In this document: piece after piece, positions 1-14,539 of the stretch
How the letters are laid out: each line of letters begins with the position of its first letter
How positions within the stretch are numbered: the first letter of the stretch is position 1
Assembly (NCBI GenBank): GCA_020746105.1
Contig: CM036624.1
Location: forward strand, 24,760,084 to 24,824,083
DNA length: 64,000 bases
Reading direction: 5' to 3'
DNA from: Trogon surrucura
Taxonomy: Eukaryota; Chordata; Aves; Trogoniformes; Trogonidae
The notes under the pieces: model-generated
Told to the model about the DNA's origin: nothing
The model's database searches: none
The model's input: the letters and a program-made list of their open reading frames with translations, nothing else
Translations under genes and position numbers: made by a program

Positions 1-3000
1 AGGGGCAGACAGGAAAACATGACTGAAGACCAAGTCTATGATGGCCACAGCATTTTTAAGCATTCTTGGAGTGTTTTCAAAACTGTGTAATTGTACAGGG
101 CATCACTAATTGCTTTATAGAAGTCTATTTAGAAAGTTGAAAGACTTTTGATGGGCCAGGACTTTCAAGGCAGTCTCTTGTACAGCCCTCATCTAGGGAG
201 AGAGGAAGAAATATCCTCTCTAAAGACACCACTCCAGGAATAGACAGACATAGACATGAAGACCAGAGATAGCAGGTTATGAGGGAGAGATAAAAAATAG
301 TAGGGGTCACCTAATTGCTACCGGGATAAGACAATCCAGCTATAATTCCTCATTCTGCCCACCTGCAGAATACTGAAGGGTTATAGGGAGAGCCGGTTGT
401 AACCTATTTTTGTCTCCATTTAGTTTTCCATCTCCTGTTCTCAGATTTACCAAGGCGAATCACAACATACGCTAAAATAAAACATGCAAACTCAGAGCCT
501 TAGCCAAGAAGCACACCTCAATAGAAGATGCAAACAGAGAGAAGCTCACTGAGTCTCCCAGAATAACAACATTTCTAACACACAAAGCAAAATGAGAGGT
601 AATGCTACTGCGTTCTCATGACATGGATGCTGTCTCTTCTGTATCTCTGTGAGACTGCTGGATTTAGGAGTACGAGCAACATCACTCTGGAAGACTTCTA
701 AGTCTGATAGAAAAGGGACAGGGAGATCGCAAAGGTCAGCTAAGCACAACACGAAGTTGAATAAAAAAAATCTAGGTGTGCAATACTCTGCCACAAAGGA
801 ATAAGAAAGATGAGACAGCTGGAGAGAGAACCTCTGGTAAGTGAGATTATTGCTCTTTCAAACTCTGGTAACACCAGAAATGGAGAGGAAGAAGGGCATG
901 AGGGAAAGAAAAGGCCAGGGGATGACACACCAGTCACAAGACTTCACTGTGCCTGGGAGCACACAGTTCACTGGAATCTCTGCCCCTACCTAGTCTGGAA
1001 TGTGGTTTATTCTATACCCGTCATCCACAAGCACTCACTGTCACACAAACACAGGGTACAGCAGGACCGCTGCAATCCATCTGCAGAGGCTTTTGAAAGG
1101 TTTCTGCTCAGGCATAACCAGATCAGATGTGGAAGGTGTGTTTCTGCTAGAAAATAACCATCTTATCAGCCAATGCTGCATTTCTCAGCGGTCAAGTAGA
1201 CATGGAGGCCTAGGAAATGCTCTTCTACAAGTGGCAATATAAATGAAGTTGCATCATTTGCACCGATTATCAAAGCAACACGGAATTTTTAGCAACAAGA
1301 ACAGAGGTGCTAAGAGCCTGCAGTCTGGGTTGATAGTCAACTGCCAGACCCACTAGCCCACACTTCAAATATATTTACCCAGCCTTTTCAAAGCGATGAA
1401 GAACCCCTCACCACTCTCTGTCCATGGCCCCGGTGGCCAGCATTCGTTCTGAATTTCCCTATCTTCAGTTTCTAAAGTCTAGAAATGCTCTAGAGTCCAG
1501 AGCAATTTGTTCCATTCTTATCAGCCTCACTGAAAAGCTCTTGCTCTGCCTGAAGCAGCAACACTGCAGACTGCTCAAGCCTTTCCCTCATCTTCTCTCT
1601 GTCCCACTGTCAAAAGAGATGCAGCTCTTGGACTATCCAAGAATATGACACCTCTACTCTTTTATATTTTTCTTTCTTTTCTCTGAATACCCCCTGGTAT
1701 TTAGACAAAGTCTAAAATCAAACGATCGTAATTTCCCAGGCCACTCCTCTGTTGGTATTCCACATCTCCCAACAGCCTCACAGCACCTGAGGGAGCCCCT
1801 GTCAGATTGCACACCCCTCAAATTTAGCTTTTACTAATATTTCTCAGCATGAAATCCAAACACATTTTCTACCCAGTGTTTTCAGTGGCAAAGAGTAGCA
1901 AAGTATGATGGAGACAAAAGCACCTCTTTAATACATGGTATTACTAGAGCTTTTTTTATAAAGCAAAAATCTAACTACGCTTCTTCATTCGTGCACATGA
2001 GCTAATAATACTTCCTTTCTCTAGCCTTGATAACCAGGTTGAAAACCACGAAAGAAGAGGAACTTAATTCCAAGTAGTGGTTGCAGACTTTTAAACTTTG
2101 TGCTAGACAGAGAAGCTATATGGCACACATAAACTGTCCACAGACACCAGCTCAGAAAGCAGCAACCTCAAGGGTGACAAAAGCCAGCTGGGACACGGGG
2201 GTGGCCGTGGTGCCTTACACACCAGGTCAGTTTGCTAAAAGACAGCAACGTGTTCGTGCCCATGGTTGTCACTAGGAAGTGTGTGTCTTGTTTATCTGCA
2301 AGCATATATTACAAATAAGCAGAAAAGCATATACTAATAGACCTACTGAATTTCAAACTTCATCTGACCTATAGAACTTCCAGCGCTACAGCTGACTTAC
2401 AGACAGACATGGGCCTCCCGTGTTGCTGGTCTAACACAAACCGTCGTCTTCTGATTCACAGGGCTAGGCAGCAGGAGGCCAAGCCCAGCTTTGAAGAGTC
2501 AGGAGAGCAAACTTATTTTTATGCTATGTTGTAAACGCAAAGGAATTCCCTTTTCTTAATGTATTGTGGTTTTTTTTCGTAATGTAATGTGGCTTTATCA
2601 GTGTAAGAGCAAAAATATGGCTCCTGGTTGTAAGATAACAAAATGCCATCAAAAAAGAGATTGTCCTGTGAAGAAAATGAAACTTGGAACATTGTCAGAT
2701 GAGCTGCAGAGAAAAAAAGCGTAAATGATAGCTCACATACAGTGTGTCACAAGGCTTGTTTGTACTACACGCAAACAGGGTGATGGATCGATTGTACTAC
2801 AGACTCTTCTGTTCAAAATGCAAGATGGATTTTGAGCCAAAACTTGAAGAAATATTCCTGTTTTGAAATAACTTAGGAAAGACGGAAAATTTTAGTAAAA
2901 GGAATGGATTTAGATAATTTATGTTTCTGCTGTGTTTTTTTGTCTGTGAATAATAACAATCCCTCAATGAAAAACTATCTGAAGGAGTACAGTTTCGGAA

Positions 3001-6000
3001 CAATCCCAAAGAGGAACAGGCCCTATAGTATCACCATCACTTACAGTGTATTTTATTCCCATAAGGGACTAGCCCCTTTATTTCGCTATTATTTTTATGA
3101 CACAGTTTATGAAATCTACATGTTAGAAAGTGCTGAATTAGGACAGTGGCCCTGTAACTTCAGAGCTTTAGCTCAGGATTTCTGCTGTGAGCAATGACTT
3201 TCTAATTTTCCCACACTGTTTTTCTTATATTGCCACATATATAAACGTGGGGTTTTTTTTTTTACAAACAATACTTTCCTATTTAGAACATCTCTGCAAT
3301 ATTTGGCATGTACTACACCATTTTATGACAGACAAAGACGAATGCCCACAGTTTCCATTACCCTCCTGATGCTCTACTTCAGACACCTTAAGCTGAATTT
3401 TCAAAACATTTGTTAAGCTCACAGTACAATTCCATTGGCTTTGCTGCTGCTGCACACCCAGCAATCCTGCTGTGTTTGGGAAATTCTGATCTAACTCGCC
3501 AGCAAAACGTTGGTCAGTCAAAAGCTAAACCGCCTCCTCAGTGTCTGCAATCAGGAGACCATTCCTTGCCCTTTCCTTTCCTCTCTCCGATCCACAACAT
3601 GTTTCACGGCTCCTGCAACTACTCACTCCAAGGCTGAATGTCTTACATTACAGAAATTAGCCTAAATCTCAGTCTTCCCTCTCCACCAGCTAGACAGCTG
3701 TGTTCTAAGAGCCAGGATGTAATCACGTAATTAAGGATAACATCTGCACAGGAGAACTGAATTAATATGGAAAATGCAATGTTATTTCTTTTGCTTTTCC
3801 CAACTTCTGGCAGCTTGATTTTTAGAACCATAAAGCTCTTGAAAAAATCTTAACGGATAACTTAATACGTTTCATTTTTAAAAAACAAAACAACAAAAAG
3901 CCCTCAGGAAACAAATCCACACATACACACAAAAAAAACAATTTAAGAAAAACCCCACCAAATGGAGCAACTAAACTCAGGGCACAATCCTCTAAGTGCA
4001 ACTACAAGCTCCAGGAAGCTGCTGCATTCGAGATCAGCCATTTGAGGAGAAAAAATGCACTCTCTTATAGGGCTCCTGAATTATTCACACCCAACAAACC
4101 TGCAAGTATTTGAGGAGCTCCCTGCTAATTGTTAAGTCCAAGGTAACACAGCCTCACAATTCCCAGCTGCTGCCCTGAAGAACTGGAGAATCTCAGCAAA
4201 ATAGGGCAGGAGACTCTTCTTTTTCTCTCTAAAAAACAGGGATAAAACTCTACATTTTCAGAAGCCTCATTCTAAGAGACAGCTAAGCTACTTTAGCTGA
4301 ACGTTCCAGTTGTGCCAGACATGTGGCATGGAAAACCTCAACTCAAAGATGACAGCATAATAAAATGATAGAGCATTTTTCCTGTCGCTCATAACAGAAA
4401 ACATAAGGTGATCCCAACCGCAAGCACAGCTACCTGTTCCACTTACAGTACTATGCGTGCACAAAATAAAAAAAAAAATTAAAAATCTGTCTTTGCAGGC
4501 TTTGGTGACAAAGCATTAGGGCATCCCAGGGCATCTGAGGACAACCATCAGCAAAGTCTTTTTTAGGGAGCTGAACTGGTTCATCAGTTTGAATACAAAC
4601 AACAACTCATTAAACAACACATATTTAGACTAAACTCTTGGCACATTACAACAAAAAAAGCTAAAGGATCACCACAGGAAGAATTATGGCCTAGAAACCC
4701 TCACTGCTTTCCGGAGTTATCTTAAAGTGAGTCTCTAGGGAATTTTTTACATTGTTTTTACAGCAAGAGTACACAGAAAATCTGTCTTCTATTTTGGCAT
4801 CTTTGCTGAAATGAGAAGCCAAATAATTTGTATGTTCACTGAGTGTTCATATAGAATATATACAAATTATTCAGCATCCTTTAAAAGGAAAAGGCAGAAA
4901 GGTCAAAATAAGAAGCTAGGACGATGCTAGGAAGCTCTTGCCCTACTTTATTTTGCAAAACGCAACAACTTGCATTAATAATAAGTGTTTTACAAAAGAA
5001 GAGTGTTAAAGAACATTAAATAATGTTACTTAAGAATGACAATTTAAATAAACTGTAATCTAAACAGAATATTTACATTTAAGAGTTTTTCCATATAGTC
5101 AAAGTACCGATTAGCTGGGTCAGGCTTGGTATTTTTGTATTTGTCAGTTGTGGACACTTTCACAGAAAACAGCCACAACACAGCTGAAGGACCAGCTGAG
5201 AAAAACTTCCAAGAGGCCTATCAAAAGCCTTATACACTCAACAGCTTGGCCATTCTCCTTCAATTTTATGTCTCTGATTAAAAAAGATAACTAACTAAAT
5301 AAAAAGACACTAACACTTCTATACACCTGGTCTCAACTAAGAAGAGAAGAAATACCCTTAGCCACATCCCATAAATTCACAACCGCAAGAATACAAATTC
5401 TACCAAAAAATGTGAGCTCTTCCCAGAATCTCTCTTGCTTACCACCTTTGCATGGCTTGATTTATTTTCATTTCTGTTGACAGGAGAAGCGTTTGCATTA
5501 AATAACTATGAGCACTGAGGCAGGAGAGAGGCTGAACCTAGAAGGGGAGAGGGTCAGGGATCCGCCGCCCGCACACACCGGCGCATCCTCCTCTTGCAGA
5601 AAGGAGCTGCTGCTCTTTTTGGGAAGAACCAGAAGCACCACACACAGCTGGAGCACAGGGGGAGAGATAAATTTAGGAAGATAAAAGCACACGGGGAGTT
5701 TAGTTACCTCAGTGTTTATTGCAGCAAACTGGAGATATAGGTCAACCCCCCGTCCTGGAGCCCTCGGTGCTTCGAGGCAGAGAAAACGTTACAAATTGCT
5801 CAGACAGCGCTAACTATGCAAGTAATCCACAGAGCCCGCCAAGGAACACATGTGTTTCAGGCATAAATCGTCCAATCTATTCCTTTCTGAATTAACATCT
5901 GTCATCATGACACCATTCAAAATGACTGAAGACTGGATCGTATTAACAACCACACATCTTGGATAAATATTTACCGTTCAGACTTTTTCCTTTTTTTTTT

Positions 6001-7892
6001 TCCAGTTTAGAGAAAAAAAAAAAAATGCAGATAGCAAAATTACTGGAGCTGTGAAAGGGGAGCCTCTTTTCAGCCACTGATAGAAAGCATGTGATTTTAT
6101 TTACAAAATCAAAACAGTGTTTCTCCCTTCCTCTGTGAGTCCTCACACTGCACATGGGTGAACTCACAGCATGCTGTGGTGTTGCAATGCTTTCCAAAAG
6201 GGCTCTTCTGGGGAATTTTTTTTATGCTGGAGGTTGCTCACCTCAGAGGCTCCACGAAGAATTCTCCCTTGGAATGTAGAAACAGATCTGGCTAATTGTG
6301 CCCCAGACAGAGAAAATTTTGCTGTGACCCTTGCAGACAACTGGATGAAGCAAATAACTTATTTTGTGAAAAGCAGTCAAGGGTATTACTGGCTTGCTAT
6401 CCTGCTCCTCGCAGTCAACAAAGGGGTTACAGAGGGTGAGGACCAGCATTCCCAGAGTCGTAGAACACGATGGTGAGAAGACAACGCAAGAGTGAGGTCC
6501 TGTTTCGGGTACTCCCAAGAAATGGAATTTTCCCAGATGCTGGATTAAGTCTGTATTTCAGAAAAAAGGTGTCAGCAGTCACTGCTCACCTCTGAAAGCA
6601 TGTAATTTGAGCATTAGAAGAAGAGATTTCTAGGAAATTACATCTAGCTTTAGCTCCTAGCTGTCACATTCTACTATTTCTTATCAGCACTGCTCGAAGG
6701 CCAAGAGGGATCCTGCTGACATCCTCCTGGAGGTTCTGCATATGGCAGGGACCAGTGCTCCCTCCATCAGCAACTCCCCCTTCCATTCCTTTGCTCTCAC
6801 ACTGCTTGAGCAGAACTTTACCAAGATATCTAGTCGTGCTCTTAAGACTTCAAGAGCCTGCAGGGCAGAAGTAGCAAAAATAATTATACCGATACAAATG
6901 GGCTGTCTTTTTTGGTCGTTTGCCTACCTTCAGCTATACTTCCTCCTAAATTAAAAAGTCTTCTAAGAAAAAAATGTTCCCTCTAGGCAGATAGAGACTA
7001 CAAGTAAATCTCCTCAAAATCTCATGCATAAGCTAAATAAATTGAACTCAAATCTCTTAGACTAAGGGAGGCTTTGCAGACTTCAAATGATTCTTGTAGT
7101 TCTTTATGGAAGTGTTAACACAGAACATCTTTACTAACATTTGCATGAATAGCTGATACCCTCTGGGCGACATCTTAGTCTCACTGTCGACGATGTTCTC
7201 TGACTTTCTCCATGTGCTGGATCCACAAAGCCCTACGCCACCATGGAGGAACATCTGCTGCACATGTGGGCAGTGCAATAACCTCAGCAGGCATGGGCTG
7301 CACTGGTGGTAAAGCCATCTATGTCTGGATGGAAGAGACGCCCACGTGTCCGCATGTGAGGCCAGGTGGAGATGATGCTGTGCGAGCTCAGCATTTCTCT
7401 GTTCACTTGGTCTGCCAGGTGCCCAATCATGTATGTATGGGCCAGCACGCAACCACCAGGCAATAGTGAGGGATAAAAGGGAAGACAGAGCATATCGGGT
7501 ATTTATGAGGTGGGGGAAATCTAAGAATATTGTGGTGCGAGAGGAAGACGTGAGGGAGCAGGACATAAATCCACAGGCAACCAGGCAATTTTGTTAGCTC
7601 TGTTCTTTATAGAATTATGTATTTCATTAAGTTCAGAATTACATTTGGAATTAATTTCTTTACATTGCCTCAGGTATTCCAAGCCTATCTTTGATCAATG
7701 CAGCTAATCAGTATAATTCGAGTTTACACATACTATGACCTCAAAATGCACCTAGCAGGATTTGCATAATATTCTCTGAATATGGACAGAGCCTGTCAAG
7801 GAGGGCAAGTTCAACACAAGCACCCTCCCAATGCTTCCTCAAGACAGCTGCACTAGTTCTTCAGTCGGTCCTCACTCATGCTGCTTTTTCAA

Positions 7893-8731
7893 AATCATAG
7901 AATCATAGGATTGTTTAGGTTGGAAAAGACCTTTAAGATCACCGAGTCAAACCATTAACCCAACACTGCCAAGTCCACCACTAAACCATGTCCCTAAGTA
8001 CCACATCTACGTGTCTCTTGAGTACCACCAGGGTGATGACTCAACCACTTCCCTGGGCAGCCTGTTTCAATGCTCAACAACTCTTCTGGTGAAGAAATTT
8101 CTTCTAATACCCAGTCTAAACTTGTTCTGGCTCAACTTGAGGCTGCTTCCTCTTATCCTATCGCTTGTTACTTGGAAGAAGAGACTGACCCCCACCTTGC
8201 TACAACCTCCCTTCTGGTAGCTGTAGAGAGTGATAAGGTCTCCCCTCAGCCTCCTCTTCTCCAGGCTAAACAACCCCAGTTCCCTCAGGTGCTCCTCATA
8301 AGACCCGTTCTCGAGACCCTTCATCAGCTTTGTCGCCCTTCTTTGGACACGCTCCAGTATGTCAATGTCTTTCTTGCAGTGTGGGACCCAAACCCGAACA
8401 CGGGAATTGAGGTGCAGCCTCACCAGTATCAAGTACAGGGGGAGAATCACTTCCCTACTCCTGTTGGCCACACTATTTCCGATACAAGCCAGGATGCTGT
8501 TGGCCTTCCTGGCCACCTGGGCACACGGTTGGCTCACGTTCAGATGGCTGTCGACCAACACACCCAGGTCCTTTTCTGCCAGGCAGCTCTCCAGCCACTC
8601 TACCCCCAAGCCTGTAGCGTTGTCTGGGGTTGTTGTGACCCGAGTGCAGAACCCGTCACTTGGCCTTGTTGAACCTTGTACAACTGGCCTTGGACCATCA
8701 ATCCAGCCTGCCCTGTAGAGCCTTCCTAGAG
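7893..8731 (-). mobile_element. CR1 LINE, 5'-truncated, well preserved
   Basis: This minus-strand CR1 retroposon keeps the end of ORF2 and the full 3' UTR. The minus strand reads typical CR1 phrases such as [37 protein letters not shown] and [19 protein letters not shown], followed by a [19 protein letters not shown]-like end. ORF2 then stops and a 3' UTR matching CR1 follows. The 3' terminus at 7893-7909 is the tandem ATTCTATGATT type with no poly-A. The 5' end falls just after a [11 protein letters not shown]-like stretch. The frame is open for 232 codons, but near its 5' side the normal CR1 reading shifts frame. It is a dead-on-arrival copy, 5'-truncated as most CR1 copies are, and relatively young among those here. 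It sits in the same orientation as ST3GAL3. Confidence 0.96.
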
Positions 8732-9026
8732 ACGTGGAAAAAATGCAACTTTTTAAATTATCCACCTATTTTGACCTTAGTTGAATCATGGATGAAGAAG
8801 GAAGGAGTGATCAAACACCTAGAAAAGGACAGCAACTGTCAGTTGGATGGCATGAAAAGAGATTAGAAGATGACAATTGTATTAAGAAATTGTCTCAGAA
8901 TAAAGCAGGATGGTGAGACAGCCTCAGAAAGGATGTCCTACCAGGCCAATGGTTAAGTCTCTTCAGGGGGTAAATTCTGCTTGGGTCTCTTCATTTACAA
9001 ATGCTGTGAATGAAAAGGAACTAAAG

Positions 9027-9040
9027 AATAATAATAATAA
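9027..9040. repeat. AAT trinucleotide repeat
   Basis: A short uninterrupted run of about four and a half AAT units, a minor microsatellite. Confidence 0.85.
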
Positions 9041-12000
9041 AAAGAATCTGACTGGAGCTCTCTGATTTTCACATCACAGTTAGGATTACTGAGACAGAAA
9101 TGAAGATGATGCTGTTTTGGCAGATATGGGATAAAGGTTCTTTAAGGACTACTGAAGCCTAGCATGAGAAAATGCTTCTCATCTTTTAATAGGTATAGTG
9201 CAAGGAAGACTGAAGTTAGGTAATAGCAAGGCAAAGCAAAGGACAAAAAAAGACAAAACCCATGCATGGCATGAGAACGACTGAGAGAGTTGGCACACCA
9301 ATAATTTTTATTCATATTTTAAGGAGAAACTGTCTAAAATCAGTGTAATCAATGATGTTATCTCTACAAACTTTTGATAGTTAGAATTTTTTAATCCAAA
9401 ACCCAGTGTACTTATGGCTGGTTTATATTTTCTTCATCTACCCTAGAAGCTTAGGTGGATGTGGCTATAAACTTGCGGATATTGACGATGATCCAATCCA
9501 GGTGGACAAGTTTTATTGTCCAGCAGGCCTCCATCTGAAAATATTAAATGCTATGAAGGCACACTGCAACGGCATCAGAGCGGCCCCTGTCACCAGCTGA
9601 TGCTTGATGTGCTTACAGACACACTAAGCATGCCTGGGTGGGAACAGCTCTCAGCTATGTAGTGACCTGCCTAATCTTATTACGCTGTTGCACGCAGGTA
9701 TGTATGAAGGGCAAGCTCCAGCCTGCATTTTCTATACCAACAACTTTCCTTTGGGAGTCTGGCCAGGAAGTCTCCTCCATTGTCCATATTGCAAACTGGC
9801 TCAATTTGTCTACTGAGGTTTTCTTTGGTCCTCACCATGGTGATACCTGGAAGCTTGTTAAAAGCTATACAGTACAGAACCAAGGTCTCTCCCTCTTCTG
9901 GTCAGCAGGGACAAGATGTTACACACCATACCTATTTATTTTCCAGCCTCTTTTCTAATGATTGGAAAAAAACCTGTCTCACCTTCTCTTACATGGCACC
10001 ATGCTCATACTTCTCCTTATGTCTTCTTGAAATAGTTCAGATCTCCTGGGCCAGTCATATAAAAGGATTATTTTTTTTGTTCATATGCAGGTCTTTCTTG
10101 GTTCCCCTGGGCCCAACAATGCACTGCACTGTGGGAGCAGATCCTGACTAGTAGGGACTAGCTTTCTGCACAGCCAAAAAAGAGATCAAAACCTAAAAAA
10201 AAAAGTCAACGTTGTCCTAAGAATCATCCCAGAAAGATAAACTAACTCCCAGCCTCTCTGTCAAAGGAATATGGAATATCCTCCACAGAACACCTCACGC
10301 AGACTCTCCAACGTCTTCCTCTCAGTCAGAGACTTGGCAAGAGCCAGAAGAGTCTTCCTCATGTCTTGACTTTATTACAAGGCATTTTCTCTGCTTCAAC
10401 ATTTAGTACCAGTTCGGTTGCCTTGACTGAGGCACTGAACCATCCTCATGCTGTGATAAGGTGTTCTCTGCTATCAATTCCTCCTAAAATCCCCCCATGC
10501 TCTGTGAGTGGAAATGGTCTTTTGCATCATGCGCTGGGACCATGGGACAATCACCACAGAGAAGGCTTTCTTCCTTCTTCCCCAGTACAAGCCTCTTCAT
10601 GTCCTTTATGCACGCTGGCTGCCTTACTCACCAGCCTTGCCTTCCTATATTATACCTCCGAAGCGATTAGATATAAATGGCTATTCAGGTGAAAATTCCA
10701 ATTTGTGAGAAAAAGGGGACAACCCTTAAGTTGACTTTCCAGTTTAAAAGCTTCTTCTCATTTACAATGGAGCAGCAAGTCCATCTTCTGTTCCCCTCCC
10801 ATGTGAGTCCAAGGAGAGCAAGGGGACACAAGGCAATACCTACCCAGGTACCTACCTACTCTAGGTGGATGGGCTAGAGTTCTGTCTCAGCACAGCATCA
10901 GGCATCACAAACCTGTAACCCAGCCTTGCATTCGTAATGCATTAAGACAACTAAGTGGTGGATTTACGGCTCCACCAAAACCAGATGAAGAGTCTTTCTC
11001 ACAGTCCTTTAGAAACTGAAAAGGCCAACTGTATGGAAAATATTTTAAAGTAACAAGCCTCTGGGAGGAGGAAAGGAAAGAAAATATTTGCAATCCAGAA
11101 GCAGACTCTAGACTGAAACTGCCAGTGGCACTGGCCATTCCATCTGTCACCAAAGGCAAGTGACAGCATTGGAAAAAGCAGGTTCTCCCTCCCTAGCCCA
11201 GACTCTGAGAAAGCACCTCCTCAGGCCCTGGGCTCAAGTTCCAAACACGCTGGAAATACACACATATCGATGAAGCTTTACTTGGGGCTGGACAGTAAGA
11301 ACAGATTCACAACCTCACTATTTCAAACTGATAGGAGGCGCATGGTGGCTTTGCAGTTGCTTTTTTCAGGGATGCAACACAGCCCACATGCAAGGCTATT
11401 TCAGAATCTGAAGAATCCGCAGTGTACTACAAAGCTGTGATGTTCACAGTCTGCCCTAACAAACACATAGCACGACAAGGTCATTAACTAATGGAAGAAG
11501 AGAAGCTCTAAACAAAAGCTCAGCAGACAAGTGAAGGCACTGGCAACAGTCTGGCCTTGGCTGTAGCCCAGTAACAAAGGCTGATGATGGCAGGAAGGTA
11601 TTGTAATGTACATTTCAGCAGGACTAGAAATCACCTGTTGACTTAAAGCAGAAAATGTAGTTCCCAAATAAAAGGTTAAAAAAGGCCTCCACTGCCACCA
11701 CATCCACAAGACCTCCACAAGCAGCAGTAACACGCTGTGGCAAAGGAGAAGGGGTTACATCAAGCCCACCACTGGAGTCTCAACATCTGCTAGAGTACGA
11801 CTGCATCTTGGATGGCATCACTGCCCTGTGCAAGGCATCAGAGGCATGCCCCTGCAAGGGACAGACAACCGAACCCGGTCTCGCTCGCAGGCAGGTGCTC
11901 ACTCGCTCCTATGACTTTCACTATTAAAGAGAGCTTCAAGGTGCCGCAGGCACTTACCGCACAAGTGACTCCTCCTGGCAAAGGCTTCAGAGATTCCTGC

Positions 12001-14539
12001 TGGAAGCACCCGCAGGGTCATTAATATATGAGAAGGAAGCTTGTGAGCTGCCAATTTCTAGCGAAACCTTTGCCCTCACTTGGCTGCTTCATCACTATGT
12101 GCCAGATGTTCGGGGAAGTGAGCCCTAGCAAGCAAGAGAGCTCCTTCTGATTCACTAATGACGGACGAAAAACCATCCTGGAATGAGCATCAGTGCCTGG
12201 CTGAGATGGTTGGTTTGCATAATCGGCGCTTGTAAATTCCTCTGTTTGTTTCAGGAAGCATCCACCCTCAGTGCAACAGAGGAACTTTCAGCTTTTGTCC
12301 ATTATTTTAATAGAGAAGAGCAGTATATGGCCAAACCTCCCTCTCTCCCCCAGTTCTTCTGGTACTTTGGGTGTTCAGGAAGAGCTTCTGTCAGTAAGCG
12401 ACCCAGGGTGATGCAGGACAGTACAACAGTGGGAAACAGGCAGAGTGGATCACAATACGTATGGGTCATGTTTCTTGGCAAAAAGAACAGTCCAGGAGTG
12501 AGTGCAAGTGTTTTGAGTGACTGTCCATGAGTAATCCACCTCTGGGGATGCACTAGCAGCAGCCGTTTCATCACAGGAGGAGTGCCTGGAAGTGTCAAGC
12601 AGGCTCTTGCAGCAACGACTGCAAGTCAGCACTGCCAGACCAGCAACCACAGACGCACAGAGAGCTCACTGACGTGACCCTTCCACAAGAATCATAGGTT
12701 CAGGTGACTGCAGGCAGCGGGACTCCAGTCCACCTCCCTTCCACTTGCACGCTTAGCATGGTGCAACAGTCCCCTCTGGTAACCACGTCACCTTTCTCCA
12801 CCCCACACATCTTTCCCCCATTTACTTGCAACAAGCACAATTATTTTCTCCTTCAGTTTATTCTAATGCTTGTCAAATGACTGAAATCAGATTACCAGGG
12901 TTTTAGTCACTCAGATTCACTCACCTTTCCCCTTTTTAAAGACAGGTCTATACATTCTCCCATGATACAGTGCTGCCCTAACTTGCTACAAGACTTGCAG
13001 TTTTGAGTGTCAGCTCACCTAGAACTCTGCGATGGAAACTACCTTTGTTTTGCTGCTGATGTTGAATATTTAGCCAAACCTGTCCTTTTCTTAGATTAAA
13101 CTCTTCTCTCAGGTTTTCTTTTGTTTCCAGATATTTCTGGTTTAAGGTGAAATAAAAAGAAGCTGAGCTTTTACTTTTTCTTTGGTCTGTATTCCACTGA
13201 TTCTCTTTCTGGACACAGTGCCTCCCAGGGTACCAAGGCATCATGCAGATCTCCAGAAGGCTGTTGCACCAGACTGTATTTAACACACCAAACCCTCTGC
13301 CTCACCATTCTGCTGCTGCTTCTGCATCACACTGATGCTTTTTCCTTATAATATCTCCTGAAAATCCTCCTCTCTACAAAGCACTTATCCCTTCCTCAGT
13401 ATGCAAGCCTTGCCAGAAGACTAACATAACACAGAGCAAATCCCTCTCAGCTGCAGGGAGAATAAGCTTATCTGACCACTGACCCCAGCAATAAATAGCC
13501 ATTCGCCTTTCATTTACTCTTCCTCAGATAAATTCCCTTTGATTTCACTCACTTGAGAGAGGACTATGCAAGGATCCTAGTACCTGGCCCAGAATCTCTG
13601 GTCAAGCAGGTCCAAGCAGCTACAGATCTGGTGTCTGAAGGAATTCAGAAAGTCTCAATACTCCATCTGTAACTGTAGCATGGACACATGCAGTTGCCAT
13701 CGAAATTCAGGGGCAAAGGAATCATCAGAGGGCAAAGTTTGGTCCATTTTTTTGAGGAATGTGTCCACTTCCACAGCAGCCATGCTCTTTAGCAGGATGC
13801 TTCCATTTCCCTTATCTCTGTCCTGAGGTCAGACTCCCGACTGTAACCACTGGTTTGCAGTGGGGATGAGGTCTCACAGAGGAACAGGCCTAATGTCAGG
13901 TAAGGAATAAGCAGCAGTGGCATACAGAGCTCCAGGGTCAAGCAAGTGCCTCTAGATCAATCCATGAACGGAAGATGCTCCCTTTTCTCTACAAAATCCG
14001 CTGAGGGAGAAACAGAAACACTCCACAGAGAGCACTGAGCAGGCATTTGTCATTTTGAACTTACCACACACTCACAAAAATACTAACACTCACTACCAGA
14101 AGAACAAACAGACGCCTACATCTTATTCCCACAGCACTGTTAGTTCTCCATTGGGTCACTTCTAGCTAAGAGACAGCACTTTTTGCATCAGTTTCCACTA
14201 AAAAAGCAGCTGTGCTAGCCACCTGCTTGCAGCTACAGCCAGTGACAGCAAGATCTCAGCCTCAATTAGAGAAAGCAGGCTAAGAGAGGACAAGACAGAT
14301 GTTTTCCAGTCACCTGGACTGCATCCTGAAGCATTCAATGAACTGACTCAGCAGCCTCAAAATCCAGCAATAACTCCCTTTGGAAACCTGCGTAGAACAG
14401 GTTGGGTGTCCAATGACTGTAAAAAATCAACAAGAGTTGTGATTAGCCTCAAGAAGTCAAAAAAAGGGAAGAGAGCTGATTTATGATTTAAATTCTCATA
14501 ACAGCAGGTTTAATGATTTGTAAGCACCTGAAAAAATAG

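Noticed and set aside
7057-7566. Longest open frame of the window (169 codons, minus strand)
   Set aside because: No recognisable domain, signal or family resemblance; a few frames of 130-170 codons are expected by chance in 64 kb of six-frame sequence.
9406-9600. Plus-strand 64-codon frame (GGCGYKLADIDDDPIQ region)
   Set aside because: Compared with the missing ST3GAL3 exons and CR1 ORF2; it matches neither and is on the opposite strand to the gene.
12690-12745. Possible CR1 3'-end scrap (AATCATAGGTTCAGG with CCAGTCCACCTCCC)
   Set aside because: The match is loose and short, with no adjoining coding part.
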